Positions 43,003 through 52,026 of a stretch of 64,000 nucleotides of DNA are shown here, one piece after another. A program made the translations under genes and the position numbers. The stretch covers positions 62,001 through 126,000 of the forward strand of contig CACYSD010000002.1 of assembly GCA_902776985.1 (NCBI GenBank), given 5' to 3'. The notes beneath the pieces were generated by a model that saw only the letters and a program-made list of their open reading frames with translations, did not search any database and was not told the DNA's origin. The stretch comes from UBA3839 sp902776985. Lineage in GTDB: Bacteria > Bacteroidota > Bacteroidia > Bacteroidales > Bacteroidaceae. The number at the start of each line of letters is the position of its first letter. Position 1 is the first letter of the stretch.

Positions 43003-43825
43003 TGAGAAGGCTGTCGGTACTGATGATTGCAGTTCCATCAAAATGATGAGTCTGAATGCGGTCGGAATCTTCAGGATAAACAATCTCCTGAAGCTCGAAA
43101 TTCACACTCAGCACAGGAACTCCCCCACTCTCAAGCTTTCTTACCTTGAAATCTGAAGGAGCGAAACGCTTCGGCTTGTTGTCGGCATGAGTGTGTTTCA
43201 TATAGGCTACTACATCCTCACGAGTAGCATTGTCTTTGCCAAAATAAGATAACTTGGAAGCGATGGTTCTCTCTATGTCGATATTATCGCTTTGAAGCAA
43301 AACGAAATGCTTGAGCAGCAATTGCTCTGCTGCACTCACTTCTGTATCGTCAAGACGAGAGAAAGTCTCAGCAAGTTCAGTCAGGCGGCGGTTGGCATCG
43401 TTGACATGTACGCCTTCCGGATGACGCAGAAGGTATTCATCAAACGCTGATGGAGTATTCTCCACAACTGCCATGGAATAATCGATATGATCAAGCTGAA
43501 GAACGGCTGTAGAGCGAAAGAAACCATCCTGATGAGAAGTGATATAGTTCTCCATTTGCTCTCTCGTAGGATTGCTGGTCAGAATGTTGGTCCACTCATC
43601 ATATTCTTTCAGAAGACGGTGCTTCAAAGACTGAACATGATTGAAATGTGCTCCATTTGGGCAATTGTCCAGATAATCATCTATTGCGGCAAGAAGTGAA
43701 TCAGGCTGGTCGGACTCCTGAAAATGGGCAATTTGTGACCAATACTGAGGTTCTTCATTCGGTTTTGAACCACAGGAAACAAGCATGGCTACTGCCAGAA
43801 AAAGAGAGTAATGAATACGTTTCAT
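42974..43825 (-). CDS. Lipoprotein of unknown function
   Basis: Not a family I recognise. The ATG at 43825 gives MKRIHYSLFLAVAMLVSCGS, a clean lipoprotein signal with Cys at residue 18; an ATG at 43843 would add six residues. The mature 265-residue part is mainly helical and acidic, with a repeated style of short helices around residues 30-190 (YLDNCPNGAHFN, YLLRHPEGVHVND) that recalls TPR-like pairs, then a small beta-rich end (VPVLSVNFELQEIVYP). Its 3' end overlaps the glycosyltransferase gene tail to tail by 29 nt. Confidence 0.75.
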   Translation of the reverse strand: MKRIHYSLFLAVAMLVSCGSKPNEEPQYWSQIAHFQESDQPDSLLAAIDDYLDNCPNGAHFNHVQSLKHRLLKEYDEWTNILTSNPTREQMENYITSHQDGFFRSTAVLQLDHIDYSMAVVENTPSAFDEYLLRHPEGVHVNDANRRLTELAETFSRLDDTEVSAAEQLLLKHFVLLQSDNIDIERTIASKLSYFGKDNATREDVVAYMKHTHADNKPKRFAPSDFKVRKLESGGVPVLSVNFELQEIVYPEDSDRIQTHHFDGTAIISTDSLLITSLKLVKK

Positions 43826-43875
43826 AGTTTCTGTTAATAACATTTTTCAGAAAAATCATGCAAATTTACATCATT

Positions 43876-43909
43876 TTTGAATTTCTCTATAATAAAATTG
43901 CTATTTTTG
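43876..43909 (+). promoter_or_regulatory. Probable promoter of rsmG
   Basis: TTTG (43876-43879), 22 nt, then TATTTTTG (43902-43909), fitting TAnnTTTG; spacing is slightly long. The rsmG ATG is 13 nt downstream. Confidence 0.5.
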
Positions 43910-43922
43910 CAAAAAAAACATA

Positions 43923-44549
43923 ATGCAACAAATTCACAAATACTTTCCAGACCTGTCGAAAGACCAGTATGACCAGCTGAACGCCCTCGGTCAACTCTAT
44001 GCTGAGTGGAATGAGAAAATCAACGTAATATCCCGCAAGGACATTGCAAATATCTATGAACACCATGTGCTCCACAGCATGTCCATAGGCAAACTGATTC
44101 ATTTCAGGGACAACAGCAGGATCATGGATTTGGGTTCAGGAGGAGGGTTCCCAGGCATACCGCTTGCCATTCTGTTTCCAAACGTCATGTTCCACCTTGT
44201 AGACAGCATCGGCAAGAAAGTACGTGTAGCAGAGGGAATAGCCCGTGCCGTCAATCTGAAGAATGTGGAATTCAGCCACAGCCGCGGCGAGGACATCAAA
44301 GGCAATAACTACGACTTTGTGGTAAGCAGGGCGGTTATGCCCCTCGGCGACATTTTGAAATGTGTGAAGAAAAACATCAGCAAGAACAGTTCTAACTCTC
44401 TCCCAAACGGCATCATAGCACTCAAAGGCGGAGATATTGAAGCAGAAATTGCATCCATGCGTAACCGCTGCACCACATGGGAAATATCGAACTGGTTCTC
44501 CGAAGAGTGGTTTGAGACAAAGAAAATTGTGCACTTAGCCGTTAAATAA
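43923..44549 (+). CDS. rsmG: 16S rRNA m7G527 methyltransferase
   Basis: SAM-dependent enzyme methylating G527 of 16S rRNA. 208 residues. Diagnostic: LYAEWNEKINVISRKD, the SAM-binding DLGSGGGFPGIPLAI, HLVDSIGKKVRV and VVSRAVMPLGDIL. A single-gene unit followed closely by the tRNA-Cys promoter. Loss of this enzyme is known to give low-level streptomycin resistance in other bacteria. Confidence 0.96.
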   Translation: MQQIHKYFPDLSKDQYDQLNALGQLYAEWNEKINVISRKDIANIYEHHVLHSMSIGKLIHFRDNSRIMDLGSGGGFPGIPLAILFPNVMFHLVDSIGKKVRVAEGIARAVNLKNVEFSHSRGEDIKGNNYDFVVSRAVMPLGDILKCVKKNISKNSSNSLPNGIIALKGGDIEAEIASMRNRCTTWEISNWFSEEWFETKKIVHLAVK

Positions 44550-44571
44550 ACTCAAAAACATACAAAAAAAA

Positions 44572-44602
44572 TTTGTCAGAACTAAAAAAAGGCGTAAATT
44601 TG
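44572..44602 (+). promoter_or_regulatory. Promoter of tRNA-Cys
   Basis: TTTG (44572-44575), exactly 19 nt, TAAATTTG (44595-44602). The mature tRNA starts 18 nt after the -7 element. Confidence 0.85.
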
Positions 44603-44619
44603 CACTCGCAAAACGAAAT

Positions 44620-44694
44620 GGTGCGTTGGATGAGTGGCTTAGTCAACGGTCTGCAAAACCGTGAACGGCGGTTCGAATCCGCCACGCACCTCCA
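44620..44694 (+). tRNA. tRNA-Cys (GCA)
   Basis: Acceptor stem GGTGCGT/ACGCACC, anticodon stem ACGGT/ACCGT around loop CTGCAAA with anticodon GCA at 44653-44655, T arm GGCGG-TTCGAAT-CCGCC, discriminator T (U73, typical of tRNA-Cys) and an encoded CCA. The D stem is short (3 bp). Confidence 0.97.
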
Positions 44695-44705
44695 AAAGTA
44701 GAAAG

Positions 44706-44745
44706 AGCGTAACCCGACCTTTGAACAGTTGGTTACGCTTTTTTT
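44706..44745 (+). terminator. Intrinsic terminator after tRNA-Cys
   Basis: AGCGTAACC (44706-44714) pairs with GGTTACGCT (44731-44739), followed by T6. Confidence 0.88.
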
Positions 44746-44777
44746 GATTAAAACCAAAACTAATAACACTATTTGAT

Positions 44778-45656
44778 ATGAAACCACGTAGCATTTTCAG
44801 CACACTCACCCTTTGTTTACTCGCTGCCAGCATCATGGCATGCTCAAGCGACAGCCACAGCTCATCACTCGCCGACAAAGTACATACTCCAAACAGCACA
44901 GGAGCTACTGTGAAAAGGATAACCTACAGCGGCAACTTCGAGAATGTGCGTCAATGGGCTTTCACATATACAGGCACAAGGAACTGGGTGATGCAAAGCG
45001 CTACATCTACCGAACGCAGCAGCGAGACATCAGGCTTGAGCCAAAGCTATACCTACCGGCTCAACTACGGCACAGACAACGTCAAGATAACAACCGACAA
45101 CAGCCAGTACCCTATCACTCTTACGATGAATGAGGGAGTGATTGCAACTGCAGAGAGTGGAACAACCACCTACCACTACTCCTACGCCAATGGGTATCTT
45201 GCTGAATGGAACGTGATATATCGCAACGAAAGCGCATTTGGCGGAACTCAGCAGAAAGGAGCAATGGCAAGACTTACATGGAGCATGGACGGACGTCTGC
45301 TTCAGATTGTCTACACTCCAGATATAGCTGCCCGTCAGGAAATTTACACTTATACCTACGAGTACAATGATGACGCACTCGTTGAAAACATCAACGGACT
45401 GCTTCCAGAACTCTCTACCGAAGCTTTCGGTTGCAACGGACTGGAATTCCTCTACTATGCAGGACTGCTCGGAAAGGGTACAACTTACCTGCCATCCACT
45501 CTTCGCATAGAAAACACCATAGATAACACATCCGTTACTTATAACATGCTCTACATGAAGACCACACTCTCTTCAGGAAAAGAACAGATTAGCGGATGCC
45601 AGTATATGGTTAACGACGGCAGTTCAATGGGTGTAATCGCCACCTACGGCTATTGA
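44778..45656 (+). CDS. Beta-rich lipoprotein of unknown function
   Basis: A 292-residue predicted lipoprotein: signal LTLCLLAASIMACS with the lipidated Cys at 22, then a Ser/Thr-rich linker. The mature part is a series of Tyr- and Thr-rich beta strands (SQSYTYRLNYG, TYHYSYANGYLAEWNVIY, IYTYTYEYNDDALVENI), recalling YD-repeat or DUF4595-type Bacteroides lipoproteins. I cannot assign a function. It lies between two terminators, so it is a separate unit; no clear promoter was found. Confidence 0.78.
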   Translation: MKPRSIFSTLTLCLLAASIMACSSDSHSSSLADKVHTPNSTGATVKRITYSGNFENVRQWAFTYTGTRNWVMQSATSTERSSETSGLSQSYTYRLNYGTDNVKITTDNSQYPITLTMNEGVIATAESGTTTYHYSYANGYLAEWNVIYRNESAFGGTQQKGAMARLTWSMDGRLLQIVYTPDIAARQEIYTYTYEYNDDALVENINGLLPELSTEAFGCNGLEFLYYAGLLGKGTTYLPSTLRIENTIDNTSVTYNMLYMKTTLSSGKEQISGCQYMVNDGSSMGVIATYGY

Positions 45657-45730
45657 TTGCAAACAGAAAAGTTCTCATACGAGCATAATAGAATAAACAG
45701 CTTAAAACGAACAACAAGAAAAAGCATCAA

Positions 45731-45773
45731 AAAAAATGCAGGACTCAGAGATTTCTCTTTGTCCTGCATTTTT
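45731..45773. terminator. Bidirectional terminator between the lipoprotein gene and ilvC
   Basis: AAAAATGCAGGAC and GTCCTGCATTTTT form a 13-bp stem, A-rich on one side and T-rich on the other, between converging genes. Confidence 0.9.
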
Positions 45774-45790
45774 ATTATACAACTGTTAAA

Positions 45791-46834
45791 TTAGTCGTTT
45801 TCTGGACGAAGTTTACGAACTACCTCGCCAGTACGCCACATTTCGCTGTCGCGGAGAGCCTGGAGTTCCTTCTCAAGACCTACGCGGTAGTCTGGCTTAG
45901 AGTTAGCATCGATTGATATCTGAGCCTCATTACCAGTTACAACGCTGTGGTAGAGTTTCTCAACAACTGGCTTGATAGCGTCGTGGAAAGGACCCATCCA
46001 GTCAAGAGCACCACGCTGAGCTGTAGTAGAGCAGTTTGCGTACATCCAGTCCATGCCGTTCTTTGCAAAGAGAGGCATGAGTGACTGAGTGAGTTCCTCG
46101 ACTGTTTCGTTGAATGCCTCAGATGGAGTGTGACCATTTTCACGGAGAACTTCATACTGAGCAAGGAGAAGACCCTGGATAGCACCCATGAGTGAACCAC
46201 GTTCACCTGTAAGGTCACTTGTTGCTTCACGTTTGAATGTAGTCTCGAACATATAACCAGAACCGATACCGATACCGAATGCAAGAACCTTGTCTGTAGC
46301 GTGACCACTTGCATCCTGATATACTGCATAGCTTGAGTTCAAGCCACGACCTTCGAGGAACATGGTACGGAGGCTGGTACCACTACCCTTTGGTGCAACC
46401 ATGATAACGTCGATATCCTTTGGAGGAACAACGCCTGTGCGATCGTTCCAGTTGATAGCGAATCCGTGAGAGAAATAGAGAGTCTTACCTGCAGTAAGGT
46501 ATGGCTTGATAGTTGGCCAAAGCTGCATCTGAGCAGCATCTGAGAGAAGCATACAAACGATTGTACCCTTTTCTGCTGCCTCTTCAAGAGAGAAAAGTGT
46601 CTCACCTGGCTTCCATCCGTCAGCAACAGCCTTTTCGTAAGTCTTACCTGGACGCTGACCAACAATCACGTTGAAACCATTGTCACGCAGGTTGCATGCC
46701 TGACCAGGACCCTGAACACCATAACCGAGAACGGCGATGGTTTCATTTTTCAACACTTCACGGGCTTTCTCAAGAGGAAACTCTTCGCGGGTCATCACTT
46801 CTTCGATAACACCGCCAAAATTCATTTTTGCCAT
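45791..46834 (-). CDS. ilvC: Ketol-acid reductoisomerase
   Basis: Second common step of valine/isoleucine synthesis: rearranges and reduces acetolactate or acetohydroxybutyrate using NAD(P)H. 347 residues. The Rossmann motif is IAVLGYGVQGPGQACNLRDNG; GQRPGKTYEKA is the cofactor-specificity loop; KGSGTSLRTMFLEGRG and the C-terminal FKREATSDLTGERGSLMG supply the metal-binding acidic residues. Last gene of the ilv operon, 112 nt after the thioesterase gene; nothing distinct was seen in that spacer. Confidence 0.97.
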   Translation of the reverse strand: MAKMNFGGVIEEVMTREEFPLEKAREVLKNETIAVLGYGVQGPGQACNLRDNGFNVIVGQRPGKTYEKAVADGWKPGETLFSLEEAAEKGTIVCMLLSDAAQMQLWPTIKPYLTAGKTLYFSHGFAINWNDRTGVVPPKDIDVIMVAPKGSGTSLRTMFLEGRGLNSSYAVYQDASGHATDKVLAFGIGIGSGYMFETTFKREATSDLTGERGSLMGAIQGLLLAQYEVLRENGHTPSEAFNETVEELTQSLMPLFAKNGMDWMYANCSTTAQRGALDWMGPFHDAIKPVVEKLYHSVVTGNEAQISIDANSKPDYRVGLEKELQALRDSEMWRTGEVVRKLRPEND

Positions 46835-46946
46835 AATAATAAAAAATTAATGTATAAATGATAAATAATTACTAGATTCGATTATTCTATATTTCGATTT
46901 GACGTTATAACGATTAACGTTATTACCTCATTCGCCTTTTCGCCTT

Positions 46947-47708
46947 TCAGGAGAATTCCAAAGAGGCTCGCACAATTGGTGTGCCACGGTCGCCTCCTGG
47001 AATGAAGTCCTTGCGAACTTCCACCTCGTATTTATTATCGCTAACTTTACGTTTGAAGAACGATAGCAAATCACCATAGCGGCTCTCAGCCATATACGAA
47101 ATCTCAAGACGATGAAGATTGCGCCCATCCTTGTAGTCATCAATTGAGAACAAATCCATGATATGCTCAATATACTTGATGCTGTTTACGTGGCTGTTCA
47201 TATCTATGTCGCTGTACTTAGCATGATGCGACTTCACATAGTCAGCATCGGTCAATGCCCTAACTCGCCCTTGAGCAGCAATGGGACAGGGTTCTTCCGG
47301 CAAGAGATATGCCTGAAACAGTTCGCCCTCAATCTGCTCCAGCTGCATAGGCTTACGAGTTTCGTAGTCAATCATAGCCCAGATGCTGCGAGCATAGCCA
47401 TATACCGTACCATCTTCATCCTTAATAGCGAAATTACGGTTGGTAAACAGGCGGTAAATGTTTTCAATCCAGGTGGACACATTGACATTATGATATGCAG
47501 TCGGCATACTCTGCATCTCAATGGTCAGACGCGACAACACCCAAGTATAGTGGCGTCCATTAAGATCCATCATTCCGAAGCCACGAGCCTTAGCATGGTT
47601 CTCTGCGGCATTGAGCAGGGTCTTGCCAAGCATTGTCCAGGTCCATCGCTGACAGAAGTCAGTATTGAAGGGATCAACAACTATGGATGTCGTATCAATC
47701 TTCTTCAT
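46947..47708 (-). CDS. Acyl-ACP thioesterase
   Basis: Hydrolyses acyl-ACP to free fatty acid. 253 residues from the ATG at 47708 (the ATG at 47744 would read through the end of ilvN). Two hot-dog domains are visible; the first has WVLSRLTIEMQSMP, the second the catalytic-region motif AKYSDIDMNSHVNSIKYIEHI (Asp, Asn, His pattern of the FatA/FatB family). Its place between ilvN and ilvC recurs in Bacteroidetes; a link to branched-chain fatty acid supply is inference. Overlaps ilvN by 14 nt. Confidence 0.92.
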   Translation of the reverse strand: MKKIDTTSIVVDPFNTDFCQRWTWTMLGKTLLNAAENHAKARGFGMMDLNGRHYTWVLSRLTIEMQSMPTAYHNVNVSTWIENIYRLFTNRNFAIKDEDGTVYGYARSIWAMIDYETRKPMQLEQIEGELFQAYLLPEEPCPIAAQGRVRALTDADYVKSHHAKYSDIDMNSHVNSIKYIEHIMDLFSIDDYKDGRNLHRLEISYMAESRYGDLLSFFKRKVSDNKYEVEVRKDFIPGGDRGTPIVRASLEFS

Positions 47709-48246
47709 TACGCTCCTTTTCCCTTTCTGCCAGATATTCGTCAAGGTGCTCTACACGACTGCGTGTGATGGTGATACGTCCGGAACGAACAAACTGCAGC
47801 ACAGCACCAAGTTCATTCAAACTATGATACAGCGAGAGGATATCATCTGTGAAGCCTGTCTTTTCCACAGCTGCATAGGTAGAGTTAACCTCAACAATGC
47901 GGGCATCATGAGCACGAAGTATCTTTCCTACATTCATATTCTCCAACATCATCGGAGTGGAAATCTTCAGCAACGAAGTCTCCAGGATAAAGAGTTCTTC
48001 ATCAGTATAGTAATCGGCCTTCAGCACATCAATACGCTTCTCAATCTGTCGGGTGAGAATCTTTGCCATCTCCTCATCGCAATTGCAAGTAATGGTGTAT
48101 TTATGTACACCAGGAGTGGACGAAGCACATACGTTAAGGCTTTCGATATTCACCTGACGGCGAGTAAACACAGCTGTAATCTGATTCAGCACACCTGCTA
48201 TATTCTCAGAATAAACGAGAATGGTATATAGTTTGTTTTCTTCCAT
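47695..48246 (-). CDS. ilvN: Acetolactate synthase small subunit
   Basis: Regulatory subunit of acetohydroxyacid synthase, the valine-sensing partner of IlvB. 183 residues: an N-terminal ACT domain (LVYSENIAGVLNQITAVFTRR, IESLNVCASSTPG) and a C-terminal domain. The C-terminus is basic and acidic mixed (LAEREKERNEED). Two bases separate it from ilvB. Confidence 0.95.
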   Translation of the reverse strand: MEENKLYTILVYSENIAGVLNQITAVFTRRQVNIESLNVCASSTPGVHKYTITCNCDEEMAKILTRQIEKRIDVLKADYYTDEELFILETSLLKISTPMMLENMNVGKILRAHDARIVEVNSTYAAVEKTGFTDDILSLYHSLNELGAVLQFVRSGRITITRSRVEHLDEYLAEREKERNEED

Positions 48247-48248
48247 AA

Positions 48249-49955
48249 TTATTTAACCTCCAACATCATATCATCCACATTCTTTCCCGGCGGTGTCATA
48301 GGCAGTACATCGTCGTCTTCAAGTATTGCGCATTCAAGGATATACGGACCTTTGGTTGCAAGCATCTTGTCAACAGCACCCTGTAAATCCTTTCGTTCGG
48401 TAACACAAGCATATGGAATGCCATAACCCTTTGCAATCAATTCGTAGCAAGGGTTCATCATTCTTGTAAACGACTTACGGCGTTGCCAGAACATATCCTG
48501 CCATTGACGCACATTACCCAGATAGTTATTATTCATCAGAATCATCTTCACAGGAGCCTGCTGTTCCATGATAGTACCAAGTTCCTCTATACACATCTGG
48601 AAACCGCCGTCACCCATGAAGCAGCAAACGGTACGGTCTGAAGCACCGAAAGTGGCTCCGATAGCAGCTGGCATACCATAACCCATAGTTCCCAATCCAC
48701 CACTTGTACAGATACTGCGACGCTTAGGATATTTGAAATAACGGGTTGCGAAGAGCTGGTTCTGACCCACATCGGTAACGAGAACGGCATCTCCCTTAGT
48801 TGCCTCAGCTACAGTATTAACGACCTCACCCATAAGCAAAGGTCCTTCTGTAGGATGGATAGCTGGTTCGATGACCTTTACACGTTCCTTCTCATCAAGT
48901 GGTTTGAAGGAATCACGCCATTCGCTATGATTATTCTTATTAATAAGAGCTGTAATAGCTGGAAGTGACTCCTTACAGTCTGCAACAACAGCCACATCTG
49001 TCTTTACATTCTTGTTAATCTCGCTTCGGTCTATATCGAGGTGAATCACCTTTGCCTGTTTTGCATAAGTCTTAAGACTTCCAGTTACACGGTCGCTGAA
49101 ACGCATACCAATAGCAATCAGTACGTCACACTCCTGTTCCTTGAGATTGACAGCATAGTTACCATGCATACCCAACATTCCCACATTCAGAGGATGGGTA
49201 CTTGGCAGGGCACTCAGGCCAAGCATAGTACGACCTGCAGGAATATCGGCTTTTTCAAGGAATGCAAGAAGTTCGTCCTGTGCATTACCCAGTTCCACTC
49301 CCTGACCAACGAGAGCCAATGGCTTTTTCGCATTATTTATGAGTTCTGCAGCCTGACGGACAGCTTCATTATCGAGTTTTGGATAAGGAACGTAAGAACG
49401 GACGAAGTCTACCTTTTCAGGCTTGAACTCCACCATTTCTGTCTGAGCGTTCTTTGGGAAGTCAAGAACCACAGGACCGGGACGTCCACTACGGGCGATA
49501 TAGAACGCACGACTGACAGCCCATGCTATGTCTTCGGCATGACGAATCTGATAGCTCCATTTGGAAATTGGTTGGGCCACACCAACAAGGTCAACCTCTT
49601 GGAAGAAGTCCGTACCAAGTGCAGAAATTGGCACCTGACCTGCAATCACCACGATAGGAGTTGAATCCAGCATGGCATCGGCCACACCTGTTAAGGTATT
49701 TGTAGCACCAGGTCCGCTGGTCACGATAGCACAACCTACCTCTCCGCTCACACGGGCATAGCCCTCTGCTGCATGAGTGGCACCTTGTTCGTGACGCACG
49801 AGAATATGGTCAAACGCCTTCTTCTCACCTCGTGTATAGTCATAGAGAGCATCATAAACCGGCATGATAGATCCACCTGGATATCCAAATATGGTCTTCA
49901 CACCTTCATGTTGCAACGCTCTCATCAGAGCTTCACTACCTGTAATCTTACTCAT
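48249..49955 (-). CDS. ilvB: Acetolactate synthase large subunit
   Basis: ThDP-dependent enzyme joining two pyruvates (or pyruvate and 2-ketobutyrate). About 568 residues from the ATG at 49955 (MSKITGSEALMRALQHEGV); a TTG at 49982 upstream would overlap the ilvD stop and is less likely. Visible: the catalytic Glu region YPGGSIMPVYDALYD and HEQGATHAAEGYARVSG, the central domain (VLVGQGVELG-like), and the ThDP-binding GDGGFQMCIEELGTI with NNNYLGNVRQW. Second gene of the operon. Confidence 0.97.
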   Translation of the reverse strand: MSKITGSEALMRALQHEGVKTIFGYPGGSIMPVYDALYDYTRGEKKAFDHILVRHEQGATHAAEGYARVSGEVGCAIVTSGPGATNTLTGVADAMLDSTPIVVIAGQVPISALGTDFFQEVDLVGVAQPISKWSYQIRHAEDIAWAVSRAFYIARSGRPGPVVLDFPKNAQTEMVEFKPEKVDFVRSYVPYPKLDNEAVRQAAELINNAKKPLALVGQGVELGNAQDELLAFLEKADIPAGRTMLGLSALPSTHPLNVGMLGMHGNYAVNLKEQECDVLIAIGMRFSDRVTGSLKTYAKQAKVIHLDIDRSEINKNVKTDVAVVADCKESLPAITALINKNNHSEWRDSFKPLDEKERVKVIEPAIHPTEGPLLMGEVVNTVAEATKGDAVLVTDVGQNQLFATRYFKYPKRRSICTSGGLGTMGYGMPAAIGATFGASDRTVCCFMGDGGFQMCIEELGTIMEQQAPVKMILMNNNYLGNVRQWQDMFWQRRKSFTRMMNPCYELIAKGYGIPYACVTERKDLQGAVDKMLATKGPYILECAILEDDDVLPMTPPGKNVDDMMLEVK

Positions 49956-49974
49956 TCTATATTTTGAATTGTAA

Positions 49975-51777
49975 TTAATCAATAATTCTTACTCCGCCTT
50001 TATCAGCTGAACTAACGCTCTGAGCATAAGCACGCAAAGACTTACTAACCACACGCTTACGCTTTAATGGTTGCTGTGGGCGTGCAGCCAGTTCCTCATC
50101 GCTCAAGCGAACGTTGATACTGCGGTTAGGAATATCTATCTCTATGATGTCGCCATCAACAATCTTACCGATGTTTCCACCTGCGGCAGCTTCAGGAGAC
50201 ACGTGACCTATACTCAGTCCGCTTGTTCCTCCGGAAAAGCGTCCGTCAGTAATCAAGGCACATTCCTTACCCATATGCATAGATTTGATATAGCTGGTTG
50301 GATAAAGCATTTCCTGCATACCAGGTCCGCCCTTTGGTCCTTCGTGAGTAATCACGACTACATCACCCTTCTTAACCTTACCGCCAAGGATTCCCTCACA
50401 GGCATCTTCCTGTGAATCGAATACTACAGCAGGACCGCTGAACTTCCAGATGCTTTCGTCCACACCGGCAGTCTTAACTACGCAACCGTCCTGGGCAATG
50501 TTTCCGAAGAGGATTGCCATACCGCCATCCTTGGTGTAAGCATGTTCTATATCACGGATACAACCATTTTCACGGTCTGTATCGAGTGTTTCATAATTAG
50601 TATTCTGAACACCAAGCTGATTGCAGAACTTACCTGCAGGAGCTGAAGAATAAATACGCTTTGCCTCCGGATCTACATTATCCTTGAGGATAGAGTACTT
50701 TTCAATATCCTCAGCAAGTGTAGCTCCGTTTACACGTTTAACACTTGTATTGATAAGACCGCCTTTGGCAAGTTCACCAAGGAGTCCCATCATGCCACCG
50801 GCACGTCCACATTCTTGAACAGAATACTTCTGTGAATTAGGCGCCAGTTTGCAGAGGAAAGGAGTTTTGCGTGAGAGAGCATCGATATCAGCCATGGTAA
50901 AGTCAACCCCAGCTTCCTGAGCAACTGCCAGTAAGTGAAGCACAGTATTGGTGGATGCGCCCATAGCTATATCCAGAGTCATAGCGTTGAGGAAAGCCTG
51001 ACGGGTTGCAATACTACGTGGCAAAACGCTATCGTCGCCGTCTTCGTAATAAGCAAACGCATTCTTCACTATCTGACGAGCCGCAGCCTTCATCAGTTCC
51101 TTGCGGTTAACATGTGTAGCGAGAATAGTTCCGTTACCAGGTAATGAAAGACCAATAGCCTCAGTAAGGTTGTTCATGGAGTTGGCTGTGAACATACCTG
51201 AGCAGCATCCGCAACCAGGACATGCACGGTTCTCCACCTCAGCCAGTTCCTCATCATTTACTGTTGGGTCGGCACCCTTAATCATAGCGGCAATCAAGTC
51301 AAGGTTCTCACCTTTATACTTACCTGCCTCCATAGGACCTCCGCTCACAAACACAGCAGGGATATTCAGTCGCATAGCAGCCATCAGCATACCAGGAGTG
51401 ATTTTGTCGCAATTGGAGATGCAAATCATCGCGTCAGCCTTATGGGCATTGCACATATACTCTACAGAGTCAGCTATGATATCACGGCTTGGCAACGAAT
51501 AAAGCATACCGTCATGTCCCATTGCGATACCGTCGTCAATAGCTATTGTATTGAATTCGGCTGCATAACAACCCAACTTTTCAATCTCTGCCTTTATAAT
51601 CTGACCTGCCTCATGAAGGTGAGTATGTCCAGGAACGAACTGAGTAAATGAATTTACGATTGCAATAATAGGTTTGCCAAACTGCTCACGCTTCATTCCG
51701 TTTGCCACCCACAAAGCGCGGGCACCAGCCATTCTTCGTCCTTCAGTACAAACAGCACTACGTAACTGATGTTTCAT
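49975..51777 (-). CDS. ilvD: Dihydroxy-acid dehydratase
   Basis: Third common step of branched-chain amino acid synthesis, with an Fe-S cluster. 600 residues. Cluster-binding cysteines lie in ICISNCDKITPGML and RACPGCGCCSGMFTANSMN; the C-terminal domain has VVITHEGPKGGPGMQEML and TDGRFSGGTSGLSIGHVSPEA. First gene of the ilv operon, preceded by a leader with a possible attenuator and a well-formed promoter. Confidence 0.97.
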   Translation of the reverse strand: MKHQLRSAVCTEGRRMAGARALWVANGMKREQFGKPIIAIVNSFTQFVPGHTHLHEAGQIIKAEIEKLGCYAAEFNTIAIDDGIAMGHDGMLYSLPSRDIIADSVEYMCNAHKADAMICISNCDKITPGMLMAAMRLNIPAVFVSGGPMEAGKYKGENLDLIAAMIKGADPTVNDEELAEVENRACPGCGCCSGMFTANSMNNLTEAIGLSLPGNGTILATHVNRKELMKAAARQIVKNAFAYYEDGDDSVLPRSIATRQAFLNAMTLDIAMGASTNTVLHLLAVAQEAGVDFTMADIDALSRKTPFLCKLAPNSQKYSVQECGRAGGMMGLLGELAKGGLINTSVKRVNGATLAEDIEKYSILKDNVDPEAKRIYSSAPAGKFCNQLGVQNTNYETLDTDRENGCIRDIEHAYTKDGGMAILFGNIAQDGCVVKTAGVDESIWKFSGPAVVFDSQEDACEGILGGKVKKGDVVVITHEGPKGGPGMQEMLYPTSYIKSMHMGKECALITDGRFSGGTSGLSIGHVSPEAAAGGNIGKIVDGDIIEIDIPNRSINVRLSDEELAARPQQPLKRKRVVSKSLRAYAQSVSSADKGGVRIID

Positions 51778-51854
51778 TATTTCTTATTTAATTGTTTTAT
51801 ATTCAACATATTACCATCTCTTTTACAAAGACTTTGCCATTTTACCACATAAAA

Positions 51855-51889
51855 CAAAGAAAGCCTCTCCGTTTTGATTAGGAAAGGCC
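51855..51889 (-). terminator. Candidate attenuator hairpin in the ilv leader
   Basis: On the minus strand GGCCTTTCC (51889-51881) pairs with GGAGAGGC (51870-51863; 8 bp, one G-U) and is followed by TTTCTTTGTTTT. An upstream segment CAAAGAGCCTCT (51920-51909) can instead pair with AGAGGC-TT-TCTTTG (51868-51855) by 12 bp with a 2-nt bulge, so the two folds exclude each other. Confidence 0.55.
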
Positions 51890-51893
51890 AATT

Positions 51894-51923
51894 CTATGCT
51901 ATGTAAATAGAGGCTCTTTGCAT
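51894..51923 (-). CDS. Candidate ilv leader peptide MQRASIYIA
   Basis: Nine-codon ORF, ATG at 51923 and TAG at 51896-51894, about 15-20 nt after the expected transcription start. It contains two Ile codons (ATT, ATA) one codon apart and stops 4 nt before the attenuator hairpin; its first codons encode the competing pairing strand. Ile is an end product of the operon. Short enough to arise by chance, so only a candidate. Confidence 0.4.
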   Translation of the reverse strand: MQRASIYIA

Positions 51924-51944
51924 ACTCAAGATGGTTTCGCATTG

Positions 51945-51975
51945 CAAATTTAGTGTTTTTCACACGAACCGCAAA
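51945..51975 (-). promoter_or_regulatory. Promoter of the ilv operon
   Basis: TTTG (51975-51972), exactly 19 nt, TAAATTTG (51952-51945). The leader to ilvD is about 165 nt. Confidence 0.8.
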
Positions 51976-52026
51976 CGAAAACGCAAAGAATTTGCAGATT
52001 TACTTACAAATTGACAGAAAAATCTA

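Noticed and set aside
51823..51942. 39-codon leader ORF (MRNHLEYAKSLYLHSIEL...) as the ilv leader peptide
   Set aside because: Its ATG lies only 3 nt after the -7 element, at or before the expected transcription start; the shorter ORF at 51923 fits better, although this one has more Leu codons.
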